A stretch of DNA of 37,214 nucleotides, taken from positions 1-37,214 of the forward strand of contig DYGR01000029.1 in assembly GCA_020724545.1 (NCBI GenBank), given 5' to 3'. Positions 8,748-16,563 of this stretch are shown piece by piece. The notes under the pieces are model-generated. The model was not told the DNA's origin. It saw nothing but the letters and a program-made list of their open reading frames with translations, and did no database searches. Source of the DNA: Candidatus Methanoperedens nitratireducens. GTDB lineage: Archaea > Halobacteriota > Methanosarcinia > Methanosarcinales > Methanoperedenaceae. The first letter of the stretch is position 1, and each line of letters starts with the position of its first letter. A program made the translations under genes and the position numbers.

Positions 8748-9218
8748 ATGGATATTGAGATAAGAGGAGCGACATCATCTGATATAAAGGATATAAAAAA
8801 GCTCCTCTCTTTTTATTATCTGGATACCGAAAGCGTAGAAAAGAACCTGCCTGAGTTTATAGTGGCTGTCCTGGATAAAAGGATTGCTGGATGCGCCTGC
8901 CTGGATACAGGTGATGTTGTGGAGCTGCGATCGATTGCAGTACTGCCAGGTTATCGCAATAAGGGTATAGGTTCAAGACTTGTTGATTCCATATTAAATC
9001 GTGCTGCTGATCTAACAGGTACAGTATATCTTCGGACAACATCGCCTGTTTTTTTTGAGAAAAAAGGGTTCCACAGACTTATAAATGAGGAGAAAAAAGT
9101 CACCTGGAAGGATTGTTCTAAGTGCGAGAAGTTCAGTATCTGCAAACAAATAATTATGAAGATCGAAAGTCACCGCAATATTAATTTACCAACCAGACAA
9201 AACTACGCATTCATATGA
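8748..9218 (+). CDS. GNAT-family N-acetyltransferase with C-terminal Cys cluster
   Basis: This 156-residue protein has the acetyl-CoA-binding motif A (LPGYRNKGIGSRLV) after a RSIAV strand, then FFEKKGFHR, typical of GNAT enzymes. The C-terminal CSKCEKFSICKQ provides three cysteines and resembles the tail of some archaeal and N-acetylglutamate-synthase-like GNATs, where a metal could bind. The substrate is unknown; an amino acid or a protein is possible. GGAGG at 8728-8732 is too far upstream to be a strong ribosome site and belonged to the original stomatin tail, so initiation here may have changed. Confidence 0.8.
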   Translation: MDIEIRGATSSDIKDIKKLLSFYYLDTESVEKNLPEFIVAVLDKRIAGCACLDTGDVVELRSIAVLPGYRNKGIGSRLVDSILNRAADLTGTVYLRTTSPVFFEKKGFHRLINEEKKVTWKDCSKCEKFSICKQIIMKIESHRNINLPTRQNYAFI

Positions 9219-9227
9219 GGAGAGATA

Positions 9228-10337
9228 ATGGACATTACAGAGGAAGTATTCAAGAGTGCAGATGAGATCGGCCCTGAGAAGATCGTTTACTTATATGAGC
9301 CAAGAACAAGAATGAAGGCTATCGTTGTTATCGATAACGTGGCAGCAGGACCTGCTATCGGCGGAGTGAGAATGGCCCGGGATGTGACCACGAACGAGGT
9401 TCGAAGACTTGCCCGTGCGATGACGTACAAGAATGCCATGGCAGGCCTTCCTCACGGCGGTGGAAAATCAGGGATTATAGCCGATCCAAAAACCGTACAT
9501 AAGGAACAGGTTATCAGGACTTTTGCCAGGGGAATAAAAAACCTGCAGGAATACATCCCTGGACCTGATATGGGTACTGATGAGAGCTGCATGGCGTACA
9601 TATATGATGAGACTTCCCGCGCAGTTGGCCTTCCACTGGAGCTCGGTGGAATACCGCTTGATGAGATCGGAGCCACAGCATACGGTGTAGCGATATGTGC
9701 GGACGTGGCAAAGGACTATATCTCTCTTGACCTGAACGGGGCGCGCATGACCATAGAAGGTTTTGGGAACGTCGGAAAGCCTGCTGCCCGCTTTCTTGCA
9801 CAGAGGGGTGTTATACTCATAGCTGCGAGTGATTCAAAAGGTACGATATATAACCCCGCAGGTCTGAACATTGAAGAGCTGATAAGGATCAAAGATACTA
9901 CCGGCTCTGTGATAAATTATAAAGATGGTGAAGTCCTGAAAACTACTGATTTGGTTATGATAAGTACTGATATTTTCATTCCTGCCGCGCGGCCTGATGT
10001 AATAACTGAAGCCAATGCGGATGTAGTGGATGCGAAATTAATTATTGAAGGGGCGAACATACCTATTACTGAAGATGCAGAGAAGATGCTTCACGATAGA
10101 GGAATTCTGGTTATTCCGGATTTTGTGGCTAATGCAGGTGGAGTGATTACGGCATCTGTTGAATACCATGGAGGAACTGATATGCAGGCATTTGACAGGA
10201 TTAAGAGCACCATTTCAAGAAGCACAAAAGAGATACTGGATAAGGTGTATACTGAAAAAAGATATCCCAGGGAAACAGCAGTAGGCATTGCAAAGCAAAA
10301 AGTACTGCGTGCCATGAAATATCGGGAATGGATGTGA
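9228..10337 (+). CDS. Leu/Phe/Val/Glu dehydrogenase family amino-acid dehydrogenase
   Basis: The enzyme oxidatively deaminates an amino acid to a 2-oxo acid with NAD(P), or runs in reverse. At 369 residues it matches leucine/phenylalanine/valine dehydrogenases rather than the ~415-450-residue glutamate dehydrogenases. Visible are GPAIGGVRM, catalytic K68 and K80 (MTYKNA and GGGKSG), D114 in PGPDMGT, and the Rossmann motif GFGNVG at 178-183. GGGKSG differs slightly from the usual GGGKG/GGGKA. A clear GAGGAGA ribosome site precedes the ATG. The stop overlaps the ACD alpha start by one base (TGATG), so it is coupled to an acyl-CoA synthetase. This suggests amino acid to 2-oxo acid to acyl-CoA to acid plus ATP, though the 2-oxo acid oxidoreductase is not here. 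Confidence 0.85.
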   Translation: MDITEEVFKSADEIGPEKIVYLYEPRTRMKAIVVIDNVAAGPAIGGVRMARDVTTNEVRRLARAMTYKNAMAGLPHGGGKSGIIADPKTVHKEQVIRTFARGIKNLQEYIPGPDMGTDESCMAYIYDETSRAVGLPLELGGIPLDEIGATAYGVAICADVAKDYISLDLNGARMTIEGFGNVGKPAARFLAQRGVILIAASDSKGTIYNPAGLNIEELIRIKDTTGSVINYKDGEVLKTTDLVMISTDIFIPAARPDVITEANADVVDAKLIIEGANIPITEDAEKMLHDRGILVIPDFVANAGGVITASVEYHGGTDMQAFDRIKSTISRSTKEILDKVYTEKRYPRETAVGIAKQKVLRAMKYREWM

Positions 10338-11740
10338 TGCTCTCTTCAATATTCGAGCCCAACTCCATAGCCGTAATCGGTGCATCGAGCAATGAGATGA
10401 AATGGGGAGGGCGGATACTAAAAAACATACTGAGCGGTTTTAGGGGACCTGTTTATCCCGTGAACCCAAAGGAGGCGAATATACAGGGCCTGACCGCATA
10501 CTCATCTATCCTCGATATCCCTTATGAGGTAGAGATGGCAGTGGTAACAGTACCTGCTCCATCTGCGCTGCCTGTGGTAGAGGAGTGCGGAGAAAAAGGA
10601 GTAAAAGGTCTTGTTATGATTAGCGCAGGGTTTAGCGAGACAGGAGGTGCTGGAGCAGAGCTTGAAAAAAAGCTTGTATCTGTAATAAGAAAGTACGGAA
10701 TGCGCATGGTCGGGCCTAACACCCTGGGGATCATCAATAAATCAGTGGATTTAAATGCAAGCATTATAGGAAGGCTTCCAAGTCCAGGTTCAATATCTTT
10801 CATAACGCAAAGCGGTACTCTTGGCCTTGCTCTTGCAGACTGGACTATCGATATGGGGCTTGGGCTGTGCAAGGTGATCAGCATAGGCAACAAGGCTGAT
10901 ATCGACGATATTGATCTAATAGAGTACCTGAATAACGACCCATCAACCGGTGTAATAGCAATGTATGTAGAGGGGTTAAAGCGGGGAAGGGATTTTATTC
11001 AAGCTGCCCGCCGCATAAAAAAACCTATAATCGCCCTCAAGACAGGCAGATCAAAAAGAGGAGCAAGAGCTGTTTTTTCTCACACAGGCTCAATAGCAGG
11101 CTCTGATGAGATCTATTCAGCAGCATTCAGGCAGGCCGGGGTACTGCGGGTTGATACTATCGAGGAGGTGTTCGATGCTGCACTTGCGTTCTCATGCCAG
11201 CCCCTCCCGGGGGGAAACAACGTTGCTATTCTCTCAAACGGCGGCGGGGCATCTATTGTGGCATCAGATGAATGCGAGAGGCAGGGTATCAATATCGTTG
11301 ATCTGACCGAAGAAACAAGAAAAAAGACAAAAGATATACTACCCGAATATGCATCAAGTTCAAATCCGATAGATACAGCAGGAACTGTTTCCTATAAGCT
11401 CTACAGGGAAGTGATAAATGCACTCCTTCTTGATCAGAATGTGGATGCGCTCATCGTTATTTATGTGCATTCCCTGATGACGAATGCCAGGCCTCCTGCT
11501 GAGGCTGTACTTGAGATGAAACAAAGAAACCACAAGCCAATTATTGCATGCTGGATGGGGGGAGCAGGTACAGAGGAAGGTATCAATATACTAAAAAGCG
11601 GCTGCCTGCCCAACTATTCAGTTCCTGAGCGGGCAGTGAGGGCACTCGCAGCGCTTATCAAACACAGGGAATTCCTTGAAAGAGTAAAAACCGTAGATGA
11701 TGTACCTGCAAAGAGGTGCGCGTCAACTACTCAGCCCTAA
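10337..11740 (+). CDS. Acyl-CoA synthetase (ADP-forming), alpha subunit
   Basis: The alpha subunit of ADP-forming acyl/acetyl-CoA synthetase (ACD) carries the CoA-binding and phosphohistidine domains; with beta it converts acyl-CoA, ADP and phosphate to acid, CoA and ATP. Visible are the N-terminal CoA-binding Rossmann region (SIAVIGASS), the ligase core (MVGPNTLGIIN, ITQSGTLG) and the active-site His at about residue 249 in FSHTGSIAG. The start at 10337 overlaps the previous stop as TGATG; an ATG three codons upstream (10328) is possible. The last ~10 codons, from about 11717, derive from an inserted IS605-type remnant, so the native C-terminus is replaced by RCASTTQP. The beta gene lies 411 bp downstream, beyond that remnant. 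Confidence 0.9.
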   Translation: MLSSIFEPNSIAVIGASSNEMKWGGRILKNILSGFRGPVYPVNPKEANIQGLTAYSSILDIPYEVEMAVVTVPAPSALPVVEECGEKGVKGLVMISAGFSETGGAGAELEKKLVSVIRKYGMRMVGPNTLGIINKSVDLNASIIGRLPSPGSISFITQSGTLGLALADWTIDMGLGLCKVISIGNKADIDDIDLIEYLNNDPSTGVIAMYVEGLKRGRDFIQAARRIKKPIIALKTGRSKRGARAVFSHTGSIAGSDEIYSAAFRQAGVLRVDTIEEVFDAALAFSCQPLPGGNNVAILSNGGGASIVASDECERQGINIVDLTEETRKKTKDILPEYASSSNPIDTAGTVSYKLYREVINALLLDQNVDALIVIYVHSLMTNARPPAEAVLEMKQRNHKPIIACWMGGAGTEEGINILKSGCLPNYSVPERAVRALAALIKHREFLERVKTVDDVPAKRCASTTQP

Positions 11741-12120
11741 AGGGCAGGAGCTTGTAACTATGTTCAGTCTCAATTCCAAACTGGCTTCGACTTCATCACA
11801 CGTCACGTATGGCTGGTTGACGTCGCACTTGCAAGGTGTTAGACCCTCTTACGAAGGTAGCAGCCTACCCGATCAAGAAGCTTCAAATGCATTTCCGCCA
11901 TTCCATTGCTGGAATCCGTGCTCAATCAGGCAATGTCCCTCATATCCAACTGCGATCCCGAACTTCTACCGTTATCTCCTGAAAGGAGTGCCACACCGCA
12001 AAGCGGTATCAGGGCAGTTTTCACTTTGCATAACAATATTTCGAAAGTATTTAATGTTATCGAAATTATTATCGTTATTGGGGGTCGGGGTACGCTTCCT
12101 CTCTCACTTAAAAGTGAGAG
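11717..12120 (-). mobile_element. IS200/IS605-type remnant with TnpB tail and guide-RNA-like end
   Basis: Read on the minus strand, the segment at 11717-11760 gives ttacaagctcctgcccttta then gggctgagtagttgacgcg. This is the same hairpin plus GTAGTTGAC signature as at 1-56, so this is the right end of a tnpB-type element facing left. Just before it on that strand an open stretch reads EGLTPCKCDVNQPYV and onward to SSCPLGLSS-stop, which looks like a TnpB C-terminus. Stops further upstream show decay. A perfect 9-bp hairpin (CTCTCACTT-AA-AAGTGAGAG, 12101-12120) may be the other end, but that boundary is uncertain. The remnant separates ACD alpha from beta and supplies the alpha stop codon. Confidence 0.6.
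12038..12066 (+). promoter_or_regulatory. Candidate promoter with inverted repeat, upstream of ACD beta
   Basis: A TATA-like agtatttaatg (12046-12056) is flanked by inverted ATTTCGA (12038-12044) and TCGAAAT (12060-12066). It sits ~90 bp before the beta ATG and could give beta its own transcription now that it is cut off from alpha. The inverted arms could bind a dimeric regulator. Confidence 0.4.
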
Positions 12121-12151
12121 TTTCCGCTACACCTGCGCCCCGGAGGAACAG

Positions 12152-12802
12152 ATGAATACTATACTCACCGAATATGAGGCAAAAAAACTCCTTGCAAGAT
12201 ACGGGATACCTGTGACAAAAGAGAGCATAGCTAATAGTGCTGATGAGGCTCTTGGCATTGCCTTACATATAGGAACTCCTGTAGCAATGAAAATCTCCTC
12301 ACCCGATATCCCGCACAAGAGCGATGTGGGCGGCGTGGTTCTGAACGTGAGAAGGGAGGAAGTGAGAACAACTTACGATAAGATCATATCGCATATCAAT
12401 AGAGCAGCTCCGGATGCAAGGATCGAGGGTATCCTTGTGCAGCAGATGGCGCCACCAGGTCATGAGGTTATTGTCGGGCTTAAGAAGGATGCTCAGTTCG
12501 GTCATGCCCTGATGTTCGGGCTTGGTGGTATATTCGTTGAAGTTTACAGGGATGTTTCGTTCAGGGTTGTTCCTATCGATAGAAAAGATGCGCTTGATAT
12601 GATATCGGAGATTAGAGGCTATCCTGTACTCAGAGGCATCCGGGGAAGGAAGCCTGCTAATATAGATTCAATCGCTCATGTGCTAGTTTCGGTCTCGGAT
12701 ATGGCAGAGAAAGAGAATATAATTGAGCTTGATATAAACCCGCTGATCGTGAATGAGAGCGCTGTGGCTGTAGATGCAAGGGCGATGGTGGAGGATAATT
12801 AA
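12152..12802 (+). CDS. Acyl-CoA synthetase (ADP-forming), beta subunit
   Basis: This is the ATP-grasp subunit of ACD, 216 residues, a normal beta size. It starts LTEYEAKKLLARYGIP, the usual ATP-grasp N-terminal motif, then VAMKISSPDIPHKSDVGGV, GILVQQM, GHALMFGLGGIFVEVYRD and ELDINPLIV. It should pair with the alpha subunit at 10337-11740. ATG at 12152 is chosen because GGAGG lies 5 bp upstream and because the open frame continuing further upstream to 11906 is element-derived, not family-like. Either the genes were once adjacent or fused and were split by insertion, or beta always had its own ribosome site; the strong ribosome site favours the latter. Confidence 0.9.
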   Translation: MNTILTEYEAKKLLARYGIPVTKESIANSADEALGIALHIGTPVAMKISSPDIPHKSDVGGVVLNVRREEVRTTYDKIISHINRAAPDARIEGILVQQMAPPGHEVIVGLKKDAQFGHALMFGLGGIFVEVYRDVSFRVVPIDRKDALDMISEIRGYPVLRGIRGRKPANIDSIAHVLVSVSDMAEKENIIELDINPLIVNESAVAVDARAMVEDN

Positions 12803-12839
12803 TCGTAATATTCCCAATCGCCCTGGGCATAAAGGCAAC

Positions 12840-12853
12840 TATTTTAAACTATA
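12840..12853 (+). promoter_or_regulatory. TATA-like promoter for the microprotein-thioredoxin pair
   Basis: The stretch tattttaaactata lies ~35-47 bp upstream of the microprotein ATG, placing a start site near 12873, just before the AGGTGAG-like ribosome site. Confidence 0.45.
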
Positions 12854-12886
12854 ACATTCTACTTAGGTGAGATAGCAGGTGAGTAC

Positions 12887-12988
12887 ATGCCAGAGGGAAG
12901 ACGCAATAAATATGAGACAGAAAAGCGCATTAAAGAGAAATGCAAATCATGCGGTATCTGCTATCTGAGGAGGAAAAGAGATGAGTAA
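12887..12988 (+). CDS. 33-residue Cys-rich basic microprotein
   Basis: This small open frame starts at ATG 12887 with GGTGA 4-5 bp upstream. It encodes a highly charged peptide with C19-x2-C22-x2-C25 (KCKSCGICYL) and a basic Arg/Lys tail. Its stop overlaps the thioredoxin ATG (frames overlap 12981-12988), suggesting translational coupling; the thioredoxin GAGGAGG site lies inside it. The three cysteines resemble half of a ferredoxin or zinc-ribbon site and could be a redox substrate or metal site. The family is not recognised. It could instead be a leader peptide with no product role. Confidence 0.6.
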   Translation: MPEGRRNKYETEKRIKEKCKSCGICYLRRKRDE

Positions 12989-13253
12989 GGTTGTTCTAAT
13001 GGATTTTTTTGCAGAATGGTGCGGGCCCTGCAAGATGCAGGACCCTATCATCGATGAAATGAGGAAGAAATTCGGGGATAAGGTAGAGTTCAGGAAAGTG
13101 GATGTGGATACTAGTTATGATCTTGCGGCTAAATATACTATTCATGCTGTACCTACATTGATCCTTGAAAAGGATGGAACCGTGTTCAAGCGGTACGTAG
13201 GCGTAACCAATGCAAAGACACTGGAAGCAGATATAAACGCAGCTTTAAAATAA
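12981..13253 (+). CDS. Thioredoxin
   Basis: The 90-residue thioredoxin-fold protein has the active site W13-C14-G-P-C17 and the cis-proline motif AVPT (P58). It is a small cytoplasmic dithiol oxidoreductase; size and CGPC identify thioredoxin rather than a glutaredoxin-like archaeal redoxin. The GAGGAGG ribosome site lies ~7-8 bp upstream, within the overlapping microprotein. No thioredoxin reductase is nearby. The MBL-fold gene starts 10 bp downstream in the same direction. Confidence 0.92.
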   Translation: MSKVVLMDFFAEWCGPCKMQDPIIDEMRKKFGDKVEFRKVDVDTSYDLAAKYTIHAVPTLILEKDGTVFKRYVGVTNAKTLEADINAALK

Positions 13254-13263
13254 AGGGATCTGA

Positions 13264-14250
13264 TTGAAACCTTTATTTGATCTTGGTGTACTGCCTATCA
13301 GGCACAGGACAGGTAGAGGGTTCAAACCTCATGTATCGCTGATCTTTAAAGCAGGCAGAAGGCTTGCTTTTGCTGTAGATACCACTAACTCACGCTCACA
13401 GCAGCCTGATGCCTACCTGATAACCCATGCACACTCAGATCATCATGGCAGATCTGCCATGCTCTCGGAAAAAGCGGTATGCTCAGAAGAAACAGCACGG
13501 GCCCTTGAGATCCTCTATGGCAAGAAGTATGCAGGCAGGACTTTTAAGGTCGGGGATACCATTGATATCTGCGGTGTTGATGTAAAGACGTACCCGACCC
13601 ATCATACGATCGGATCTACGGCTTTTTGCTGGCAAAACGAAGTGGGGACAAGAATTCTGGTCACAGGAGATGTAAAAGATGCAAAAGACCTGCCTGGGTG
13701 CGATATCCTGATTACAGAGGCAAACTACGGGGACCCGGCTGATCCTAACTGCCATTTTAAGGACGATATCGATGCCTTCAGGGAAGCAGTCGAGGGATCG
13801 TTAGAGAAAAATACTGTTTTTGGGGCTTATTCATTCGGGAAAGCCCAGCGTGCAGTGAGCCTCCTTCGGGAATCGGGTTATTCCGGAGAGATAGGGATGG
13901 ACCCTGTATCGCTTGCATTAACCTCTGGATTAATGGAGAACGCAGGTTCCCTTGCTGGTCTGGAGAGTGATTGCGGGATTCGCATAGCGACACCTGCACA
14001 AATTCCAGAGCTCAAGGCTGCAAGGAGATTCATATTAACAGGCAGGCGGGACTACAGGTTCCCCATAATCAATATCAGCGACCATATGGATGTGGGAGGC
14101 CTTATTGATATGGCGCATCAGTGCTCACCCGAAGCTGTCATTACCTACCATCCGGGCGGCAGCCGGCCTCTTAAACTCGCAGCGTACTTAAATAAGATAG
14201 GAATGTATGCGCTGGCGCTTGAGCAGATAAATAATGTTATCGAGATTTAA
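13264..14250 (+). CDS. Metallo-beta-lactamase-fold nuclease-like protein (mRNA 3'-processing factor family)
   Basis: The 328-residue protein has the MBL metal motif H55-A-H57-S-D59-H60-H and further ligands in THHTIGS and VTGDVKD. GAYSFGKAQRA and a late ISDHMD resemble the beta-CASP-type exonuclease relatives annotated as mRNA 3'-end processing factors (COG1236-like). It lacks KH domains, so it is the short form. The role is RNA or DNA nuclease by family inference. The start is TTG at 13264, 10 bp after thioredoxin. The 3' end overlaps the convergent Pcc1-like gene by 14 bp. Confidence 0.78.
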   Translation: MKPLFDLGVLPIRHRTGRGFKPHVSLIFKAGRRLAFAVDTTNSRSQQPDAYLITHAHSDHHGRSAMLSEKAVCSEETARALEILYGKKYAGRTFKVGDTIDICGVDVKTYPTHHTIGSTAFCWQNEVGTRILVTGDVKDAKDLPGCDILITEANYGDPADPNCHFKDDIDAFREAVEGSLEKNTVFGAYSFGKAQRAVSLLRESGYSGEIGMDPVSLALTSGLMENAGSLAGLESDCGIRIATPAQIPELKAARRFILTGRRDYRFPIINISDHMDVGGLIDMAHQCSPEAVITYHPGGSRPLKLAAYLNKIGMYALALEQINNVIEI

Positions 14251-14470
14251 GTTTTAGCATATCGCTTGCTATCTTTGCATTCATAAGGTAATCATCAACA
14301 GAGGAGAGTATTGTACCGATCTTATCTGCTGTGAAGGTGACTGTGGCAGAGTCCTTATCAGTGATGGTCTTGATCTCGGATAGATTATCAGGTGCCAGCG
14401 ATAGGGCAATAATATCGATCATCTCACTGGCTTTTTCACCTTTAAAAACCAATCTTCCTCTTATCTTCAT
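14237..14470 (-). CDS. KEOPS complex subunit Pcc1-like protein
   Basis: The 77-residue protein has the small Pcc1 alpha/beta fold pattern: an initial strand (KIRGRLVFKG), a helix with ALSLAPDN, central strands (ATVTFTADKIGTILSSVDDYL) and a final helix (NAKIASDML). Pcc1 is the dimerisation subunit of KEOPS, which makes t6A in ANN-decoding tRNAs. The start overlaps the RecJ-like stop by 4 bp (ATGA). The S15, RecJ-like, Pcc1 order is a recurring archaeal cluster, which supports the call. Other small Pcc1/CTAG-like paralogues cannot be excluded. Confidence 0.8.
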   Translation of the reverse strand: MKIRGRLVFKGEKASEMIDIIALSLAPDNLSEIKTITDKDSATVTFTADKIGTILSSVDDYLMNAKIASDMLKLKSR

Positions 14471-15783
14471 GTTCCTTTTAACTGCTTTCCAATTATAGAA
14501 TCTACGATCTCAATGAATTCCACTGCCTTTCCCTTCGGAATCGTCGCGCCTGAGGCTACATTATGGCCACCACCCATACCCCCTATCCGCGCAGATGCCT
14601 CCCGCATCGCATCTGCAAGATCAAGCCCGGCATCTACTAATTTTCTTGTACCCCTGGCTGATACCTTAATCTTATCCTCTGCCATGTTCAGTGTAATGAA
14701 CGGTTTGTCGGGATAGAGGTAGCGGGTCATTGTTCCCGCAACTATGCCAGCACCTCTTGAATCATCCATTATGATGTACCTTATATTCTGTTTTGATTTA
14801 ACCTGCGTCTGTGCCATCTTTAATATCCCGATTAAAGTACGCTGATACTCCCGGGCAGTTGACAGTGCCTCATCAACAACTGAAGCATCCCGCATGCACA
14901 CAGCAAGACCAAGACCTGCTTTTTCAACCTTCCCGCAGGCGTTCAGTACACTTACAAAATCATAAATATTAGGTACAACCTCACTATTCAGGGTGTAAAT
15001 ATCACCAATTAAAGGATCGATTGCTGATAAGCTTCCCTGTTTTGCCAGTTTCAGGGCAATCACAGATATAAATCTTATCTGCTCTTCTTCACTCAGGTCT
15101 ATTAATCTGCCCCTTATTCCCATTGAATCAATGAGCGCTTTGATCTTATCTCTATCACCCGTGATATCCAGGTAGGGATCAGTGTTGTATTCAAGCAGTT
15201 CCTCAACAGTGTAATCCCCTACCCTGAGCCCTTCTCTGATAGATACTACCTTATTTTCCAGAGCCTCATCCAGAATGAACTTATTCCCGCCCTTCATAGG
15301 CTGTTTATCACCTGTTGCTCCGACAAGGGCCAATCCTGCAAGATCTGTATTATCACCCATCTGTCTGGCCACCATATAAGTGCAGCATGAAGCGCACAGT
15401 TCCGATGAACCATCGATTCCCACAAGATGTGGATTAATATTAACGTGTTTCAGTTTCCCGGTCGGTTTATGGTGGTCGATAATTATAGCATCTTTTATCT
15501 TTGAGGCTAGCTCTGCCTGCCCGCTACCCATATCGCAGAGGATGACCGTGTCCTGAGAAGTCCTCTCAATCAATTCAACGGTTGATTGGTCGAACTGGCC
15601 TACAATTGTGGCATGGAACAGTATCTGCTGCCTGTACAGAGCATTGCACATGATCCCAGCAGCAGATAATCCATCTGCATCGTTGTGGGATATGAGTCTA
15701 ACTGCATCGTGTTCTATTATGGCACCAGCTACCTGCTTACTCAAAGCCTCAAATTCAACAAGGCTATCATCCCTATCAGTCAT
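14467..15783 (-). CDS. Archaeal RecJ-like DHH phosphoesterase
   Basis: The 438-residue DHH-family protein has motif I (SHNDADG, D35 and D37), the D84-containing LCDMGSG, and the DHH motif D103-H104-H105-KP. GATGDKQ follows, and a DHHA1-like C-terminal part ends in RIGGMGGGHNVASGA. Archaeal members act as 5'-3' or 3'-5' single-strand nucleases; some associate with the GINS/CMG replisome, others with RNA processing. The polarity cannot be read from sequence. It lies between rps15 (23 bp gap) and the Pcc1-like gene (4-bp overlap), a conserved archaeal operon. Confidence 0.88.
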   Translation of the reverse strand: MTDRDDSLVEFEALSKQVAGAIIEHDAVRLISHNDADGLSAAGIMCNALYRQQILFHATIVGQFDQSTVELIERTSQDTVILCDMGSGQAELASKIKDAIIIDHHKPTGKLKHVNINPHLVGIDGSSELCASCCTYMVARQMGDNTDLAGLALVGATGDKQPMKGGNKFILDEALENKVVSIREGLRVGDYTVEELLEYNTDPYLDITGDRDKIKALIDSMGIRGRLIDLSEEEQIRFISVIALKLAKQGSLSAIDPLIGDIYTLNSEVVPNIYDFVSVLNACGKVEKAGLGLAVCMRDASVVDEALSTAREYQRTLIGILKMAQTQVKSKQNIRYIIMDDSRGAGIVAGTMTRYLYPDKPFITLNMAEDKIKVSARGTRKLVDAGLDLADAMREASARIGGMGGGHNVASGATIPKGKAVEFIEIVDSIIGKQLKGT

Positions 15784-15806
15784 CGTGACTTATCTTGAGT
15801 AGTGAC

Positions 15807-16265
15807 TTACCTTGAGATAAGCATCTCTGCTCTCTGTATAGAGTATTTCCAGTCTGCAGGAAGTATGCCCTCACGTTTATAGTATTTTCCAAGCCGCCTT
15901 ATCTTTGATTCCATATTATTAAAAGAGCGCTTGTTATGTACATCCTTCGGGTTCCTGTCAAGATGTTTCCTTAGCTCAAGGACTTTTGCGATCAGGTTAT
16001 GGATATCCTCAGGTACCTTTGGAGCCGCATTCTTCTCCTTCAGGGTTGTTAGTATTTTCTTACCGGTCACAAGGGTGACATCGGGAACACCATGACGGTC
16101 TCTTAAGACCATACCAATCTCGCTTGTTGATTTTCCCTGGTTTGAGAGCTGGAGTATTAACGTCTCAATCTCTTCTTTATTTGTATTTGACCAGCCGGGC
16201 GGCTCTGCTCTATAAGGCTTCTTTGAGCCTGATTGTCCTTTTCTGCGTGTATGCATTCTTGCCAA
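15807..16265 (-). CDS. rps15: 30S ribosomal protein S15 (archaeal S13e type)
   Basis: This 152-residue protein is the archaeal/eukaryal-type S15, with the extended N-terminus ([16 protein letters not shown]), the VTGKKI segment, and the C-terminal helical S15 core with [21 protein letters not shown] at 16265 is preferred because it gives the canonical [10 protein letters not shown] start and has GGAGG 8 bp upstream. A TTG at 16280 would place the ribosome site inside the gene. It is the first gene of an operon with the RecJ-like and Pcc1-like genes. Confidence 0.95.
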   Translation of the reverse strand: MARMHTRRKGQSGSKKPYRAEPPGWSNTNKEEIETLILQLSNQGKSTSEIGMVLRDRHGVPDVTLVTGKKILTTLKEKNAAPKVPEDIHNLIAKVLELRKHLDRNPKDVHNKRSFNNMESKIRRLGKYYKREGILPADWKYSIQRAEMLISR

Positions 16266-16310
16266 TTGAGTTTCCTCCAATAATCATTATTTAATATTTT
16301 CCATTCTTAT

Positions 16311-16324
16311 TCTATAAAAGCGAA
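16311..16324 (-). promoter_or_regulatory. TATA/BRE promoter of the rps15 operon
   Basis: On the minus strand ccttcgcttttataga places a BRE-like purine/GC step followed by TTTTATA about 46-60 bp upstream of the S15 TTG. That gives a short leader holding the GGAGG site. Confidence 0.5.
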
Positions 16325-16332
16325 GGCAAATC

Positions 16333-16563
16333 CTAATGGAGCATATATATTAAATAACTTGTGATGGGAATGTAACCATAAGTGAATAAAACAAGGTGTA
16401 ATAAAGTTATTATAATTTCTTCTTGATGATGCGGTACACTTGTGGTTCTTCCATCAGGATGCCTGTAGAACACATGGCTCCCTTTTTGACGAACTCTCTC
16501 AAAGCCAAGCTTGAACAACAACTTTTCCATTTTTCTGGCATCAATTATTCGAAGCCTGCTCAA
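16333..16563 (-). CDS. hicA: HicA-family mRNA interferase toxin (atypical C-terminus)
   Basis: The 76-residue protein matches HicA toxins over residues 1-48: KLLFKLGFERVRQKGSHVFYRHPDGR and then TTSVPHH. It keeps the catalytic His in KGSH. HicA binds double-stranded-RNA-like folds and cleaves mRNA in translation-arrest responses. The usual end (a GTLRKIIRD-like helix) is missing. After VPHHQEE the sequence becomes a hydrophobic LLHLVLFTYGY stretch that does not fit the family, so the C-terminus may be frameshifted or decayed. It overlaps hicB by 4 bp (ATGA), the antitoxin first. Confidence 0.75.
   Translation of the reverse strand: MSRLRIIDARKMEKLLFKLGFERVRQKGSHVFYRHPDGRTTSVPHHQEEIIITLLHLVLFTYGYIPITSYLIYMLH

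Noticed and set aside
11906..12151. Upstream extension of the ACD beta frame
   Set aside because: The sequence before 12152 is element-derived; family homology and the GGAGG site place the start at 12152.
11697..12155. 152-codon plus-strand open frame across the alpha-beta gap
   Set aside because: It lies in the IS605-type remnant, has no family resemblance and is antisense to the TnpB-tail reading.
16266..16280. TTG start five codons upstream for S15
   Set aside because: It would place the GGAGG ribosome site within the coding region; the [10 protein letters not shown] start is canonical.
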